Shown piece after piece: positions 45,902 to 55,813 of a stretch of 64,000 bases of DNA; position 1 is the first letter of the stretch, and each line of letters opens with the position of its first letter. This stretch comes from Tubiluchus corallicola. Lineage: Eukaryota > Priapulida > Priapulimorpha > Priapulimorphida > Tubiluchidae. The position numbers were made by a program, and so were the translations under genes. Location: positions 1 to 64,000 of the forward strand of contig JAQGDQ010002391.1 in NCBI GenBank assembly GCA_030141605.1. The letters are read 5' to 3'. The notes under the pieces were generated by a model that was given only the letters and a program-made list of their open reading frames with translations, searched no databases and was not told where the DNA came from.

Positions 45902-47857
45902 TTAGTCTGGGCAATAATAATTGTCAATACAAGTAAATGAACCTTGTGTTACATCTTTTAAGTTATCTATTATACCTGTGCTTTCCATTCCTAATAAAGG
46001 ATTATTCTCTATTTCTGTATTACCTTTTATCTCTCTAACTTTATCCAGTTCTTTTAAATTAGATGCATCAGGGTTATTTTTCAAATATAAACTACCTCCA
46101 ATAGTTAACAGATTATCAAAAGCTCCATTAAAATACTCTCCTTTATTACTAGAACGTGTATCCTCTATGCGCAAATCTTGCTCAATAGTAACTACACATC
46201 TGAAAGCTTGTCCTGTTCCTGTTGGATTACTTATAGACCTCATAGAAAAATCTAATTTGGGGTTTCTTCTTGCTATAATACTACCTTTGATTATAAGAAT
46301 AGGGTCTTTGCTGTCATTACCAAACATAGAATAATCAAGGTAAACCAGCTCATTATTGTCTTCAATAATAACATCTCCATCAATCTCACTAACATTTCTA
46401 AGAATATTTGAAATTTGCACAAGACTATTATTATTACTAACCTTCAACCCTCCTGTTGTTGTAGTTGTAACATTTTTCCATCCTTCAAATTGCGTTAAAG
46501 CATTGTTGTTTTCAATAACAATGTCTCCTGTTATAGTAGTAACCTTATTACAAAACTCAGTAACAATAGTTAGTGCAGGGTTGTTAGCAATGGTAGTTCC
46601 TCCCATTCCACTCCCATCGTTTACATTTTCCAACCCTTGAATATCTGCCAAAGACGCATTGTTGGTTATTGTTAAGTTGCCTTCAAGAGTTGTAAGAGTT
46701 CCAAGACCTGTGAGATTGCTTAGTGCAGTATTGTCAATTTCTAAGTCGCCTGTAATGGCTGTTAATGTTGAGCCTGTACTTCCTAAATCTGTCAAATCAC
46801 TAACATTGCCTGTAATTACCAAAGTTCCATTTACATCTGCTCCTTCAAAACCGGCTACATCATTCTGGTCATCCAAAATAGTAACATTGCCTGTATATGC
46901 TTTATACTTGGTGTTTGTAGTGTGCCTGTCAGATATATAGCCTTCTACGTTCCTTGCTACAATATAAAACTCGTTGGCATCACCCGTTAAGACATCTGTG
47001 GTATATGTTTGTGTTCCTGAGGCCACTGTTGCGGCTTTATTAGCATTAACATATACATCAACACTGTCAGTGTCAGTATTAGTATCCCAAGATAGGGTAA
47101 AGGTGTTGGCAGAAGCTCGGGTTACATCGTAGCCACTTATTGCAGGTATATCAATAGTAGTTGTAACTGTATCTGAATGTTTTCCATTTGACACCCATAC
47201 ATTAAACTCTATTGCTTTACCTTCAATATCTTCTTCTATGGTAAGCGACTTTGAGTCTTCAACTTGCTTATCTGGTAATTCATTTTCTTCTCCATCACCT
47301 ACTTTGTACGAAAGAAATACTTCTGTCAATTCTTCTTCTGGCAGTGGCAGTGTCCACGACACAGTAAAACTATTATAGCTATTCTCATCATTATTCTGTG
47401 TTACAACAACATTTTCTACAGGTGGCGGAGGATCTGCATCTGGATTAATATAAAATAACTCTTTAAATGCCGAATTAAAAGATTCTTTTCCTGATTCATT
47501 TTTTGTTATTACATAAAACCCTACTTTTTGGTTAAAATTAATATTCGTTATAGTAGCTGTATATGATGTAACTTCATTGTTGGTATTTACAAGTGTTGCT
47601 ATTCTTCCTTGTTCTATATCATCTATGCTCAAAAATATGATTATAGAATCAGGAATGTTATCTTCAGGGTTTGCCCAAGTAAGTTCAAAAACAGCAGGTG
47701 ATATTGATTTTTGTATAGCTTCTAAATTCGTTATACTGTTGGGAGTAGGCTCACCATCTCCATTATTATCTTTTATTGTTTCTTCTTTTTCGCAAGCAGT
47801 TGTAATAAAAACAATCAATGTACTTATAAACGCCAAGTAATTAAATAGTCTTTTCAT
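45902..47857 (-). CDS. Surface lipoprotein with Ig/FN3-like and receptor-L-like repeats (probable glycan-binding protein)
   Basis: The 651-aa lipoprotein (lipobox FITTAC, Cys near 22) sits right after susD, where surface glycan-binding proteins are encoded. Residues ~40-320 form three Ig or FN3-like modules (SPAVFELTWANPEDNIPDSIIIFLS, NSFTVSWTLPLPEEELTEVFLSYKVG, NTFTLSWDTNTDTDSVDVYVNAN). Residues ~325-630 are short beta-solenoid repeats like receptor L domains (LTAITGDLEIDNTALSNLTGLGTL, ITGDIVIENNNALTQFEGW, EIDGDVIIEDNNELVYLDY). No enzyme motif is visible. Binding of pectin fragments is an inference from position. Confidence 0.72.
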   Translation of the reverse strand: MKRLFNYLAFISTLIVFITTACEKEETIKDNNGDGEPTPNSITNLEAIQKSISPAVFELTWANPEDNIPDSIIIFLSIDDIEQGRIATLVNTNNEVTSYTATITNINFNQKVGFYVITKNESGKESFNSAFKELFYINPDADPPPPVENVVVTQNNDENSYNSFTVSWTLPLPEEELTEVFLSYKVGDGEENELPDKQVEDSKSLTIEEDIEGKAIEFNVWVSNGKHSDTVTTTIDIPAISGYDVTRASANTFTLSWDTNTDTDSVDVYVNANKAATVASGTQTYTTDVLTGDANEFYIVARNVEGYISDRHTTNTKYKAYTGNVTILDDQNDVAGFEGADVNGTLVITGNVSDLTDLGSTGSTLTAITGDLEIDNTALSNLTGLGTLTTLEGNLTITNNASLADIQGLENVNDGSGMGGTTIANNPALTIVTEFCNKVTTITGDIVIENNNALTQFEGWKNVTTTTTGGLKVSNNNSLVQISNILRNVSEIDGDVIIEDNNELVYLDYSMFGNDSKDPILIIKGSIIARRNPKLDFSMRSISNPTGTGQAFRCVVTIEQDLRIEDTRSSNKGEYFNGAFDNLLTIGGSLYLKNNPDASNLKELDKVREIKGNTEIENNPLLGMESTGIIDNLKDVTQGSFTCIDNYYCPD

Positions 47858-47896
47858 AGCATAAAATTTTAAATCAACATATCGTTTTATATTTTT

Positions 47897-49504
47897 TTAA
47901 TATCCCGGATTTTGTGGATATTTGCCAGCATCTCTATCTATAGCAGATTGTGGTATGGGGCGTATAAGTTTTCTGCCACTATTGAATGGGTCTTGCCCGT
48001 TTTCTACCACTGCTATTACTTGTGGGTTGTATAATTTTGTTCTTTGTATCAACCTTCCTGTGCGTTTTAGGTCTAACCATCGTTTGTATTCGCCCAATAG
48101 TTCTCGTCCCCTTTCGTCCAGTACATCGTCTATTGTAGCACCTGCAACAGCAGTATTCCATCCTGCTCTTTGTCTAATTATGTTTATGTCGTCATCCCCA
48201 GATTGTCCCTGTTCTATCAATGCTTCTGCTCTTATAAGGTGGGTTTCTGCTAATCTAAATAAAAATAGGTCTCTTGTTCCATCAGACCTATCTATTGTCT
48301 TAACATCATCGAACTTTCTAACCATAGGAAATTCACGATTTCTTAAATTGTCGGCTGTCCTATACCAATCGTCAATAAAGACAGTATCCTGTGCTTCTAT
48401 ATCACCTGTATAACCATCAGCCTCAGTGATATTCCAATTTGGATATAAAGTTTTCACGTTTCCAGTTGGTGTGGAATAAAATGAGAAATAATCTTCATAC
48501 TGCACACTCATAAACGACTCTTCGTAGCGAATATCTTCTATAGGATCCTCAAATTGTGTAAAACAACGTATTGTAGGTCTTACTTCATCTCCTCTGTATG
48601 GTGTTTTTCCTGCTATGCGTTCAATAAGGTGTCCAAATAAATGATGTTGGTTGTTACCTCTTCTGTCATTATCAAGCGAAGAAGCGTCAAATTGAATAGA
48701 AAAAATAATTTCAGCGTTGTTTTCATTTTCTTGCTCAAACACATCTCCAAAGGAACTCAAAAGGTTGTATTCTGCACTTTCTATCACTTCCGTTGCATTA
48801 TCAGAAGCATTTTTAAAGTCAGAGACTTCTGCAAAGTCTTTATATGCTCTTGTAAGATAAACTAAGGCAAGAAAATGCTTTGCTGCTCCTTGCGTTACCC
48901 TACCAAAAGTAGCTTGCGATTGAAGAGGTAAACCGTCTTTTATTTCTTCTAATTCAGAAATAATAAAGTCGTAAATTTCTTGTTCTGGTTTTCTTTCAAA
49001 ACTGGTAATTGCCTCTTCAATCATATCAGTAACAAGACTAGCATCTCCAAAATGCTCTACTAACAGATAATAAATATAAGCCCTAAGAAATCTTGCCTCC
49101 CTTTTTCTTGTTTCCAGTTCATCAAATTGCTCTGTCAATTCTCCCCAGTATAAGGCTGTATTTTGAAGTTGAATAACCTTATAACATTCGTTGAAAAACC
49201 TCTCTACTCTTCCATTAATTGGAGTTAGTGTATAATATGAATCCAATGCTGTTTCTGCTTCTGCTCTTCCTCCTATGGTGAACAAATCCGTTCCAAGAGA
49301 AAATAAAAAGGGAATATCACCTGGAGTAGAAAGTGTGTAAAGAGTTCGTAAAGAGCCATAACAAGCATTTATCAAGGTTTCATAGCCTGCTGCTGTTTTA
49401 TAATGATCTTCGGTTGTAATCGAAGACTGGTTGTCTTCTGTTAAAAATTTTTTACAACTAAAAGACATCGCTACGAATAATAGTAGTATAACCGTTTTTT
49501 TCAT
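47897..49504 (-). CDS. susD: SusD/RagB family nutrient-binding lipoprotein (pectin locus)
   Basis: SusD-like lipoproteins cap the SusC channel and bind the glycan. The 535-aa protein has lipobox MSFSCKKFL (Cys near 17), a TPR-like helical scaffold (REARFLRAYIYYLLVEHFGDASLVT near 135, FGRVTQGAAKHFLALVYLTRAYKDFAE near 205) and a C-terminal SusD domain with LFRLAETHLIRAEALIEQG and LDERGRELLGEYKRWLDLKRTGRL. It lies 11 bp after susC. Confidence 0.95.
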   Translation of the reverse strand: MKKTVILLLFVAMSFSCKKFLTEDNQSSITTEDHYKTAAGYETLINACYGSLRTLYTLSTPGDIPFLFSLGTDLFTIGGRAEAETALDSYYTLTPINGRVERFFNECYKVIQLQNTALYWGELTEQFDELETRKREARFLRAYIYYLLVEHFGDASLVTDMIEEAITSFERKPEQEIYDFIISELEEIKDGLPLQSQATFGRVTQGAAKHFLALVYLTRAYKDFAEVSDFKNASDNATEVIESAEYNLLSSFGDVFEQENENNAEIIFSIQFDASSLDNDRRGNNQHHLFGHLIERIAGKTPYRGDEVRPTIRCFTQFEDPIEDIRYEESFMSVQYEDYFSFYSTPTGNVKTLYPNWNITEADGYTGDIEAQDTVFIDDWYRTADNLRNREFPMVRKFDDVKTIDRSDGTRDLFLFRLAETHLIRAEALIEQGQSGDDDINIIRQRAGWNTAVAGATIDDVLDERGRELLGEYKRWLDLKRTGRLIQRTKLYNPQVIAVVENGQDPFNSGRKLIRPIPQSAIDRDAGKYPQNPGY

Positions 49505-49515
49505 AATAGTATAAT

Positions 49516-52500
49516 TTAAAAGTTTATATTAACACCTAATTGGTATGTAGTAACAGCAGGAGCATAATTACTAGAAGTTGCACCAGCCCACTCAGGGTCA
49601 AAACCGTCATACTTCGTAAATACAAACGGATTAGTAATATTGCAATACACCCGCAAATACGACATGCCCAAACGCTCTGCTCTTGCCCTTGGGAAGGTAT
49701 ATCCTAAAATTATATTTTGTACTCTTATAAAAGATACATCTTTGTAGTTTCCAATTCCGTAACCTCTATCAGTTACTATAAGGCCTGCACCATCAAGCTT
49801 TGCCCTTCCCCAATACGGATCATCTTCTGCAAGTAATGGCAATGGAGCTTCATTAGAAGGATTTTCTGGTGTCCAATAGTTATGATTCAACGTATTTCTT
49901 GATCTATAAATTAAGTCATTGTGAAACCAGCTAAATTCTTGTGATCCTTGCTCTGTGTATATGTAGGCTGAAACGTCAAAATTTTTATAGGTAAATTTGG
50001 TATTTAAGCCTCCTGTCCAATCTGGTATAGGAGTACCTATAACTACTCTATCATTTTCATCTATCTTGCCATTACCATCTAAATCTTTGACCTTAACATT
50101 TCCTGGCTTCGCACCGTACTTTGCTGCTTCTTCTTCCTCATCTAACTGCCAAATACCATCAAAAACATAAGTATAATTAACCTTTACAGGCTGCCCAATA
50201 AACCATTGGTTAGCAATATCATCTTGTTCGCCGTTAATAGTCTCTACTATTTCATTTTTATTTCTGGCAAAGGTGACGGTGGCTTCCCAACTAAAATCTT
50301 TTGTTTTCAGAATAATGCCACGTAGCAGTAGTTCTATTCCCTTGTTTCTCACAGAACCTACATTGTCTGTTATAGTTTCCCAACCTATGGGTGCTGGCAA
50401 GTTTCTATCTATAAGCAAGCCATCAGAGAGTCTATTGTACAAATCTACTGACCCTCCAATTCTATTTTTAAGAAAGCCATAATCTATACCAAGGTTTACT
50501 TCTTGTGTTCTTTCCCAAGTAAGTTGATTATTAACAATTCCTGTAGGGCCAAACCCTTTTGAAAGTGTGCCGTCAAAATCATAAAAAATTTCTTGCTGTG
50601 CAGACAGGCTTGTTGTATAAGGAGCTATATTGTTATTGCCCGTAGAACCGTAGCTTAATCTAAGTTTCAAATTAGAAATAGCATTTATATCTTTAAGAAA
50701 ATCTTCTTCACTTGCTCTCCAAGCCAATGCTGCTGAGGGGAAAAACGCCCATTTGTGCCCTTCTGCCAGTTTAGAAGAACCATCCCAACGTCCTGATAAG
50801 GTAAGCATATATTTTCCAAGCAGTTCATAGTTGAAACGCCCCATAAATGAGACAAGAGTGCTTTTTTCATAAGAACTACTTAAATTTGTTCTATCCGAAG
50901 CACTTCCTATATCGTAAAAGGATGTCTCATAAGGCAAATTTCTAACTTCTGTAAAATAAGATTCTCTCTCGTCTAAGAAAAGGCTGTTCAGTAAAGTTCC
51001 CTGTATATTATGGATACTACCTATTTTCTTTTGAAAATCTAATTGATTGTCCCAAGTGTAGTTAAATTTATAGCCATTGTCTATTCTTGCACGGGTACGT
51101 TGTTGGTCTCCTTGTCCTTGTGCAGAATAAAGACCGTCCCAACGTCCTCTACGGCGGGAGTAAAGGCTGGGGGCAAAAGTTGTCTTAGCTGTTAGCCAAT
51201 CTGTAACTTCATATTTTAAAAACATATTACCCAAAACATTGGTTCTTTTATCGTTGTATGAGGTATTTTGCTCGTCTAACAGAGGATTGACAACACCCGT
51301 AAATGCTCTTGCAGGGAAAATGGTAAGCCCATTGGGTGCAGTGGGTAGGTTTGCTTCTGTTTCGTCATAGGGATGTGCAAGAGGTGGCATTCTGTATGCA
51401 TCTCTAATGGCTGATGGCCCTCCAATTTCTGATACGGAAGTTCCTATCCGTATATTCCCTCCTATAGTCCATTTGGCAGCAATATTGTGGTTAATACTTA
51501 GGTTGGTAGTGTATTTTTCCAACCAATCTTTTTCTATCAGTCCTTTGTCTTTTTGAAAACCCACACCCAGCAGGAAGGTAGTTTGTTGGTTGCCTCCGCT
51601 TACTGTTAAGTTGTGGTTGGTTTGGAATCCATTCTCTAAAATAAGTGAGGGCCAATCGTAATAATCTCCTTCTGCTATTCGCCGTTCCATTTCTTGTTCC
51701 CATTGCTCTCCGCTCCAATCTTCTGCACCATTAGTAGGGGTGCCTGTTGTTGCCCATTTTCTATATTCCCACCACTCTGCTGCGTCCATCATATTGGGCA
51801 GGTTAGTAGGCGTTTTTACACCGCAGTACCCACTATAAACTACTTTGGAGATACCTTCTTTTGCATCGCTGGCTCCTTTGGTAGTAACAATAACTACACC
51901 ATTCGAGCCTCTTGAACCATATACCGCTGTAGCAGAAGCATCCTTCAGTATGTCCATACGACTTATGTCATCAGGGTTGAGGAACTCTATGTCGTCCATA
52001 GGTATTCCGTCTACTATGAATAGAGGCGAGCCACCTGATAATGAATTTTGTCCTCTTATCTGAACGTCAAAACTTGCATCAGCTCTGGCAGAACTTCTTC
52101 CTATTTGTACTCCTGCTACTTGTCCTTGTAGTGCTTCCATTGGTGCAACTGAGCCTCTCTCTATAATGCTTTCGGACTTAACGCTACCTACTGAACCTGT
52201 GAGGTCTTCGGATTTAACAGTGGAATAGCCAATAGCGATTACCTCTTCTAAGCCTACTGCATCAAGTTGCATCACAATGTCTATTCTTGTTCGGTTTTCT
52301 ACAGAGATTTTTTGTGATAACATTCCTACGAAAGAAAATACAAGAATATCTCCTGCTTTTTGAGTTTGTATTGTATATTGTCCGTCTACATCAGTTATTG
52401 TGCCTACATCTGTACCTTCCACCTGAACAGTTACACCGGGCAAAGGAGCATTGTCATCGTCTAATACTTGCCCTGTAACACTACCTTGAGCATACAAAAC

Positions 52501-52605
52501 ATTTGTAGATGCTATTAAAATCAAGGCTAACAGCACTATACTAAGCAATGGCTTCAACAACTTCAAAGCCCAATTGCTTAAAAAGAATAGAAAAAATTGT
52601 TTCAT
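49516..52605 (-). CDS. susC: SusC/RagA family TonB-dependent transporter (pectin locus)
   Basis: The 1029-aa outer-membrane importer has a signal peptide (to about residue 40, VLYAQ) and a carboxypeptidase-regulatory-like domain (GSVTGQVLDDDNAPLPGVTVQVEGTDVGTITDVDGQYTI). The plug has DLTGSVGSVKSESI and a SusC box (DASATAVYGSRGSNGVVIVTTK near 225). A 22-strand barrel ends in an aromatic C-terminus (GVNINF). It takes pectin oligosaccharides across the outer membrane using TonB energy. uxaB lies 27 bp upstream, so it is in the same operon as the cytoplasmic galacturonate enzymes. Confidence 0.96.
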   Translation of the reverse strand: MKQFFLFFLSNWALKLLKPLLSIVLLALILIASTNVLYAQGSVTGQVLDDDNAPLPGVTVQVEGTDVGTITDVDGQYTIQTQKAGDILVFSFVGMLSQKISVENRTRIDIVMQLDAVGLEEVIAIGYSTVKSEDLTGSVGSVKSESIIERGSVAPMEALQGQVAGVQIGRSSARADASFDVQIRGQNSLSGGSPLFIVDGIPMDDIEFLNPDDISRMDILKDASATAVYGSRGSNGVVIVTTKGASDAKEGISKVVYSGYCGVKTPTNLPNMMDAAEWWEYRKWATTGTPTNGAEDWSGEQWEQEMERRIAEGDYYDWPSLILENGFQTNHNLTVSGGNQQTTFLLGVGFQKDKGLIEKDWLEKYTTNLSINHNIAAKWTIGGNIRIGTSVSEIGGPSAIRDAYRMPPLAHPYDETEANLPTAPNGLTIFPARAFTGVVNPLLDEQNTSYNDKRTNVLGNMFLKYEVTDWLTAKTTFAPSLYSRRRGRWDGLYSAQGQGDQQRTRARIDNGYKFNYTWDNQLDFQKKIGSIHNIQGTLLNSLFLDERESYFTEVRNLPYETSFYDIGSASDRTNLSSSYEKSTLVSFMGRFNYELLGKYMLTLSGRWDGSSKLAEGHKWAFFPSAALAWRASEEDFLKDINAISNLKLRLSYGSTGNNNIAPYTTSLSAQQEIFYDFDGTLSKGFGPTGIVNNQLTWERTQEVNLGIDYGFLKNRIGGSVDLYNRLSDGLLIDRNLPAPIGWETITDNVGSVRNKGIELLLRGIILKTKDFSWEATVTFARNKNEIVETINGEQDDIANQWFIGQPVKVNYTYVFDGIWQLDEEEEAAKYGAKPGNVKVKDLDGNGKIDENDRVVIGTPIPDWTGGLNTKFTYKNFDVSAYIYTEQGSQEFSWFHNDLIYRSRNTLNHNYWTPENPSNEAPLPLLAEDDPYWGRAKLDGAGLIVTDRGYGIGNYKDVSFIRVQNIILGYTFPRARAERLGMSYLRVYCNITNPFVFTKYDGFDPEWAGATSSNYAPAVTTYQLGVNINF

Positions 52606-52632
52606 AGTAAAATAATTTTAACAAATAAAGTT

Positions 52633-54087
52633 TTAAACAGTCTGTACAGTTTGCAATAGGTGCAGTATTTTATTGTTTTGTATTTGTTGTATGTTTTTAG
52701 TTATTGTTTCTTTAAGTTGGTTGATTGTATTAAGATTGTCGCCCCAAAGGGTTCGATTGGCTAATACATTCTCTACCAGTTTATATATTTCTATCTCTTT
52801 TCTTTCATATTGTAGCCACTGGTTCTTAAAGAATGTTATTACCTCTTTATCGTCATTTAAAGGTATTTGCTTTGTGCTATATTCCCCTTTGTAAAAAAGA
52901 ATGAGGCACGATAGAGAGAATACAATTCGCTTAGGTAATGTTCCTGTTTTACCAACATATTTTTTTAAAGAGGGCAATACTCGTGCTTTGAATTTAGAAA
53001 TAGAATTAAGAGATATACTTGCCAAATAGTGTTTTACATAGGGGTTTCTAAAACGGTCTAATACATCATTTGCAAAAGTTTTTAATTCTTCTTCTGAGAG
53101 ATGTAAAGTGGGTATTATTTCTTCAAATATTACTTGTTTTACGTACTCACCAAGTATAGGATGCTCTACAGTTTCTCTCACGGTCTCTACACCGCTGAGG
53201 TAAGCCACAGGCACCATAACAGTATGTGCCCCATTGAGTATTCTCACTTTGCGAGTTCTATAAGGGGTAAGGTCGTCTGTAAATATTACGTTCAAACCGC
53301 ATCTGTCTAAAGGAAATTCTTCTTTAACCTTTTCTGGTGCTTCTATTACCCATAGGTGAAATTGCTCGCCTTCTACTACCAGTTTATCTTCATAGCCTAA
53401 CTCTTGGGTTATTTCTGCTATTCTTTCCTTAGGATAACCCGGCACTATTCTATCCACCAAAGTGTTGCAAAAAGTATTTGCTTTTTCTATCCACTGAAAA
53501 AAATTTTCTTCTAAATTCCATTTTTCGGCATATTGTAATACTATCTTCTTTAAGTTTTCTCCGTTTTCTTCTATAAGTTCGCAAGGAAGAATAATAAAGC
53601 CTTTATTCGCATCGCCTTTAAAGGTTTTATATCTTCGGTAAAGCAACTGTGTAAGTTTTGCGGGAAAACTCTTAGGAGGAGTGTCTTGTAAAGCATCTTT
53701 CGAATTATAACTAATACCCGCCTCAGTAGTGTTGGAAATAATATACCGGATATTGGTGTCGTCAGCTAATTTTAAATACTTTTGATGCTGTGTATAAGGG
53801 CTAAGGATCTGTTGTATGCAGTCTATTATTTTATGTTCGCTTACTGGCTTACTGTTTTTTATACCTCTTGAATAAAGGGTATATAGTCCGTCTTGTTTGT
53901 TCAAAACATCTGCCAATCCTTGTTCTATAGGTTGCACCACAATTACCCCCGCATCAAAACCGACCTTCTCATTGGCTTTATCTATCATCCAATCTACAAA
54001 AGCACGAAGAAAATTGCCTTCCCCAAACTGTATTACTTTGTTGGTAAGTTTTTTTCTTTTAATTAGGCTATTATTCAGTTGTTCCAT
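52633..54087 (-). CDS. uxaB: Tagaturonate reductase
   Basis: UxaB reduces D-tagaturonate to D-altronate with NADH. The 484-aa protein of the mannitol dehydrogenase superfamily has VIQFGEGNFLRAFVDWMIDKAN at residues 18-39 (nucleotide-binding start), RYIISNTTEAGISY near 110, and the signature DRIVPGYPKERIAE near 211. The catalytic region has KVRILNGAHTVMVPVAYLSGVETVRE near 282, with the key lysine and asparagine-histidine. It starts 7 bp after uxaA. Confidence 0.95.
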   Translation of the reverse strand: MEQLNNSLIKRKKLTNKVIQFGEGNFLRAFVDWMIDKANEKVGFDAGVIVVQPIEQGLADVLNKQDGLYTLYSRGIKNSKPVSEHKIIDCIQQILSPYTQHQKYLKLADDTNIRYIISNTTEAGISYNSKDALQDTPPKSFPAKLTQLLYRRYKTFKGDANKGFIILPCELIEENGENLKKIVLQYAEKWNLEENFFQWIEKANTFCNTLVDRIVPGYPKERIAEITQELGYEDKLVVEGEQFHLWVIEAPEKVKEEFPLDRCGLNVIFTDDLTPYRTRKVRILNGAHTVMVPVAYLSGVETVRETVEHPILGEYVKQVIFEEIIPTLHLSEEELKTFANDVLDRFRNPYVKHYLASISLNSISKFKARVLPSLKKYVGKTGTLPKRIVFSLSCLILFYKGEYSTKQIPLNDDKEVITFFKNQWLQYERKEIEIYKLVENVLANRTLWGDNLNTINQLKETITKNIQQIQNNKILHLLQTVQTV

Positions 54088-54094
54088 TTAATTT

Positions 54095-55741
54095 TTAAAG
54101 TGATATTCCCTGTTTCCAAGGGATAAAATCGTCTTGTTGTAGCAATGTTGCTTTTGGGCTGACTTCTCCACTAGCCACTTTTATTACAAGGTCTAACAGG
54201 TCTTTACCTTTATTTTCAATTGTGTTCTTGCCTGTTATAATAGAACCTGTATCAAAGTCTATAATGTCGTGCATTTTTTCAAACAATTGCGTATTGCTAG
54301 ATACTTTCACCGTAGGGACTATGGGATTACCCGTAGGAGTGCCAAGGCCTGTGGTAAATAGTATAAGATTGGCACCTGAACCTGCCAAAGCTGTAGTTGA
54401 TTCCACATCGTTACCCGGTGAGCATAATAGACTTAAGCCCTGCTTAGTTACCTGCTCTGTGTAATCTAATACATCTACTACTGGCGATGTGCCTCCTTTT
54501 TTGGCTGCTCCTGCTGACTTCATCGCATCAGTTATTAGTCCATCTTTTATGTTACCCGGCGAAGGATTAGCTGCGAAACTTGTACCTACTTCTTCTGCTT
54601 TTTTGTTGTAGTCTTTCATCAATTGAGAGAACTTTTTCGCCTTGTTTGCGGACACACATCTGTTTATAATATTTTGTTCTACACCGTTCAATTCGGGAAA
54701 TTCAGAAAGGATAACACTTCCCTCTAAGGCTACTACAAGGTCGGAAGTGTAGCCCACTGCTGGATTAGCTGATATACCCGAAAACCCATCAGACCCACCA
54801 CATTCTACTCCTATACACAGCTTAGAGAGTGGAGCAGGTTTTCTTTCTATTTTATTGGCTTGAATCAACCCTATAAAGGTTTTTTTTACTGCCTCAGCTA
54901 TCAAAATATTTTCATTTTTATACTGCAGTTGCTCTAAATAGTATATAGGCTTGTCCATATCTGGCGACACTTTTTTAAGGGTTTTCTGCATCATTGGTAT
55001 TTGTGCATTTTGACAACCTAAACTAAGTATGGTAGCTCCTGCTACGTTAGGATGAGCAATATAACCTGCTAACAAATTGCATAGTGCTTGAGCGTCTTCT
55101 CTTGTTCCTCCACAGCCTCCCTCGTGAGTAAGATATTTTATACCATCTACATTGGGGAATATTTTATTTCTTTTGCTTTGAAATGGGGTATGATTAAGAA
55201 TATTTAGTTTATTGATTTTTTCTACGTTAGCAGAATTCTTATACTCGTTTATCAATGTATCTACATCAACGTTATCTTCCTTGCCATATCCCAGTTTGTT
55301 ATTTATTATCCGTTGTATTTCCAAAATATTACGATTCTCACAAAAGACCAATGGTATGACCAACCAATTATTGCTTGTGCCAACCTTTCCATCTTTTCGG
55401 TGATAGCCATTGAATGTAACATTTTCCCATTGCGATACATCTGGTGGCTGCCACTTGTATTGTGTGTTTTTTATTTCAAATCGACTGGAATGATGCTCTG
55501 TGTTGTCTATGCTTATTCGTTCTCCTTTTTTAATATCTTTTTTCGCCACTCCTACTATTAAGCCATACATATATATATAACTACCTTTTTCTATATCTTC
55601 TATGGCAAACTTGTGTTTTTGTGGAATGTCGTCTAATAGTGTAATTGCAGTATTAGCTATTGTTATATTACAAGCCTTAGATAAATCTTCAAGAGCAACA
55701 TATACATTGTCTTTCAAGTCTATTTGTAAGTATGGTTTCAT
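54095..55741 (-). CDS. uxaA: Altronate dehydratase
   Basis: UxaA dehydrates D-altronate to 2-keto-3-deoxygluconate. The 548-aa protein has both parts fused, as in most full-length homologues: an N-terminal SAF domain (residues 1-95, DIEKGSYIYMYGLIVGVAKKDIKKGERI) and the large domain. The latter has KVGTSNNWLVIPLVFCENRN near 120, YLTHEGGCGGTREDA near 207, LSLGCQNAQIPMM, GVECGGSDGFSGISANPAVGY near 313 and SPGNIKDGLI. As first gene of the operon it follows a promoter and two operator sites. Confidence 0.96.
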   Translation of the reverse strand: MKPYLQIDLKDNVYVALEDLSKACNITIANTAITLLDDIPQKHKFAIEDIEKGSYIYMYGLIVGVAKKDIKKGERISIDNTEHHSSRFEIKNTQYKWQPPDVSQWENVTFNGYHRKDGKVGTSNNWLVIPLVFCENRNILEIQRIINNKLGYGKEDNVDVDTLINEYKNSANVEKINKLNILNHTPFQSKRNKIFPNVDGIKYLTHEGGCGGTREDAQALCNLLAGYIAHPNVAGATILSLGCQNAQIPMMQKTLKKVSPDMDKPIYYLEQLQYKNENILIAEAVKKTFIGLIQANKIERKPAPLSKLCIGVECGGSDGFSGISANPAVGYTSDLVVALEGSVILSEFPELNGVEQNIINRCVSANKAKKFSQLMKDYNKKAEEVGTSFAANPSPGNIKDGLITDAMKSAGAAKKGGTSPVVDVLDYTEQVTKQGLSLLCSPGNDVESTTALAGSGANLILFTTGLGTPTGNPIVPTVKVSSNTQLFEKMHDIIDFDTGSIITGKNTIENKGKDLLDLVIKVASGEVSPKATLLQQDDFIPWKQGISL

Positions 55742-55757
55742 AATTTACTATTACATT

Positions 55758-55771
55758 TGTGTTCGCACACA
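55758..55771. promoter_or_regulatory. Candidate LacI-family operator, site 1 (uxaA leader)
   Basis: TGTGTTCGCACACA is palindromic except for one central pair and has a central CG, typical of LacI-family sites. It lies 17 bp upstream of the uxaA ATG, within the proposed leader, and is identical to site 2 located 33 bp away. Confidence 0.7.
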
Positions 55772-55790
55772 CTTTTGTTTTTCAATAAAA

Positions 55791-55804
55791 TGTGTTCGCA
55801 CACA
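55791..55804. promoter_or_regulatory. Candidate LacI-family operator, site 2 (at uxaA transcription start)
   Basis: Second exact copy of TGTGTTCGCACACA. Start-to-start spacing to site 1 is 33 bp, close to three helical turns, so two dimers could bind the same face. It begins just after the proposed transcription start, so binding would block initiation or elongation. Confidence 0.72.
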
Positions 55805-55813
55805 AATATATTT

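Noticed and set aside
45921-46940. Several 90-140-codon plus-strand ORFs opposite the surface lipoprotein gene
   Set aside because: Their Val/Ile/Ser-rich composition mirrors the Asn/Asp/Thr-rich repeats of the real minus-strand gene.
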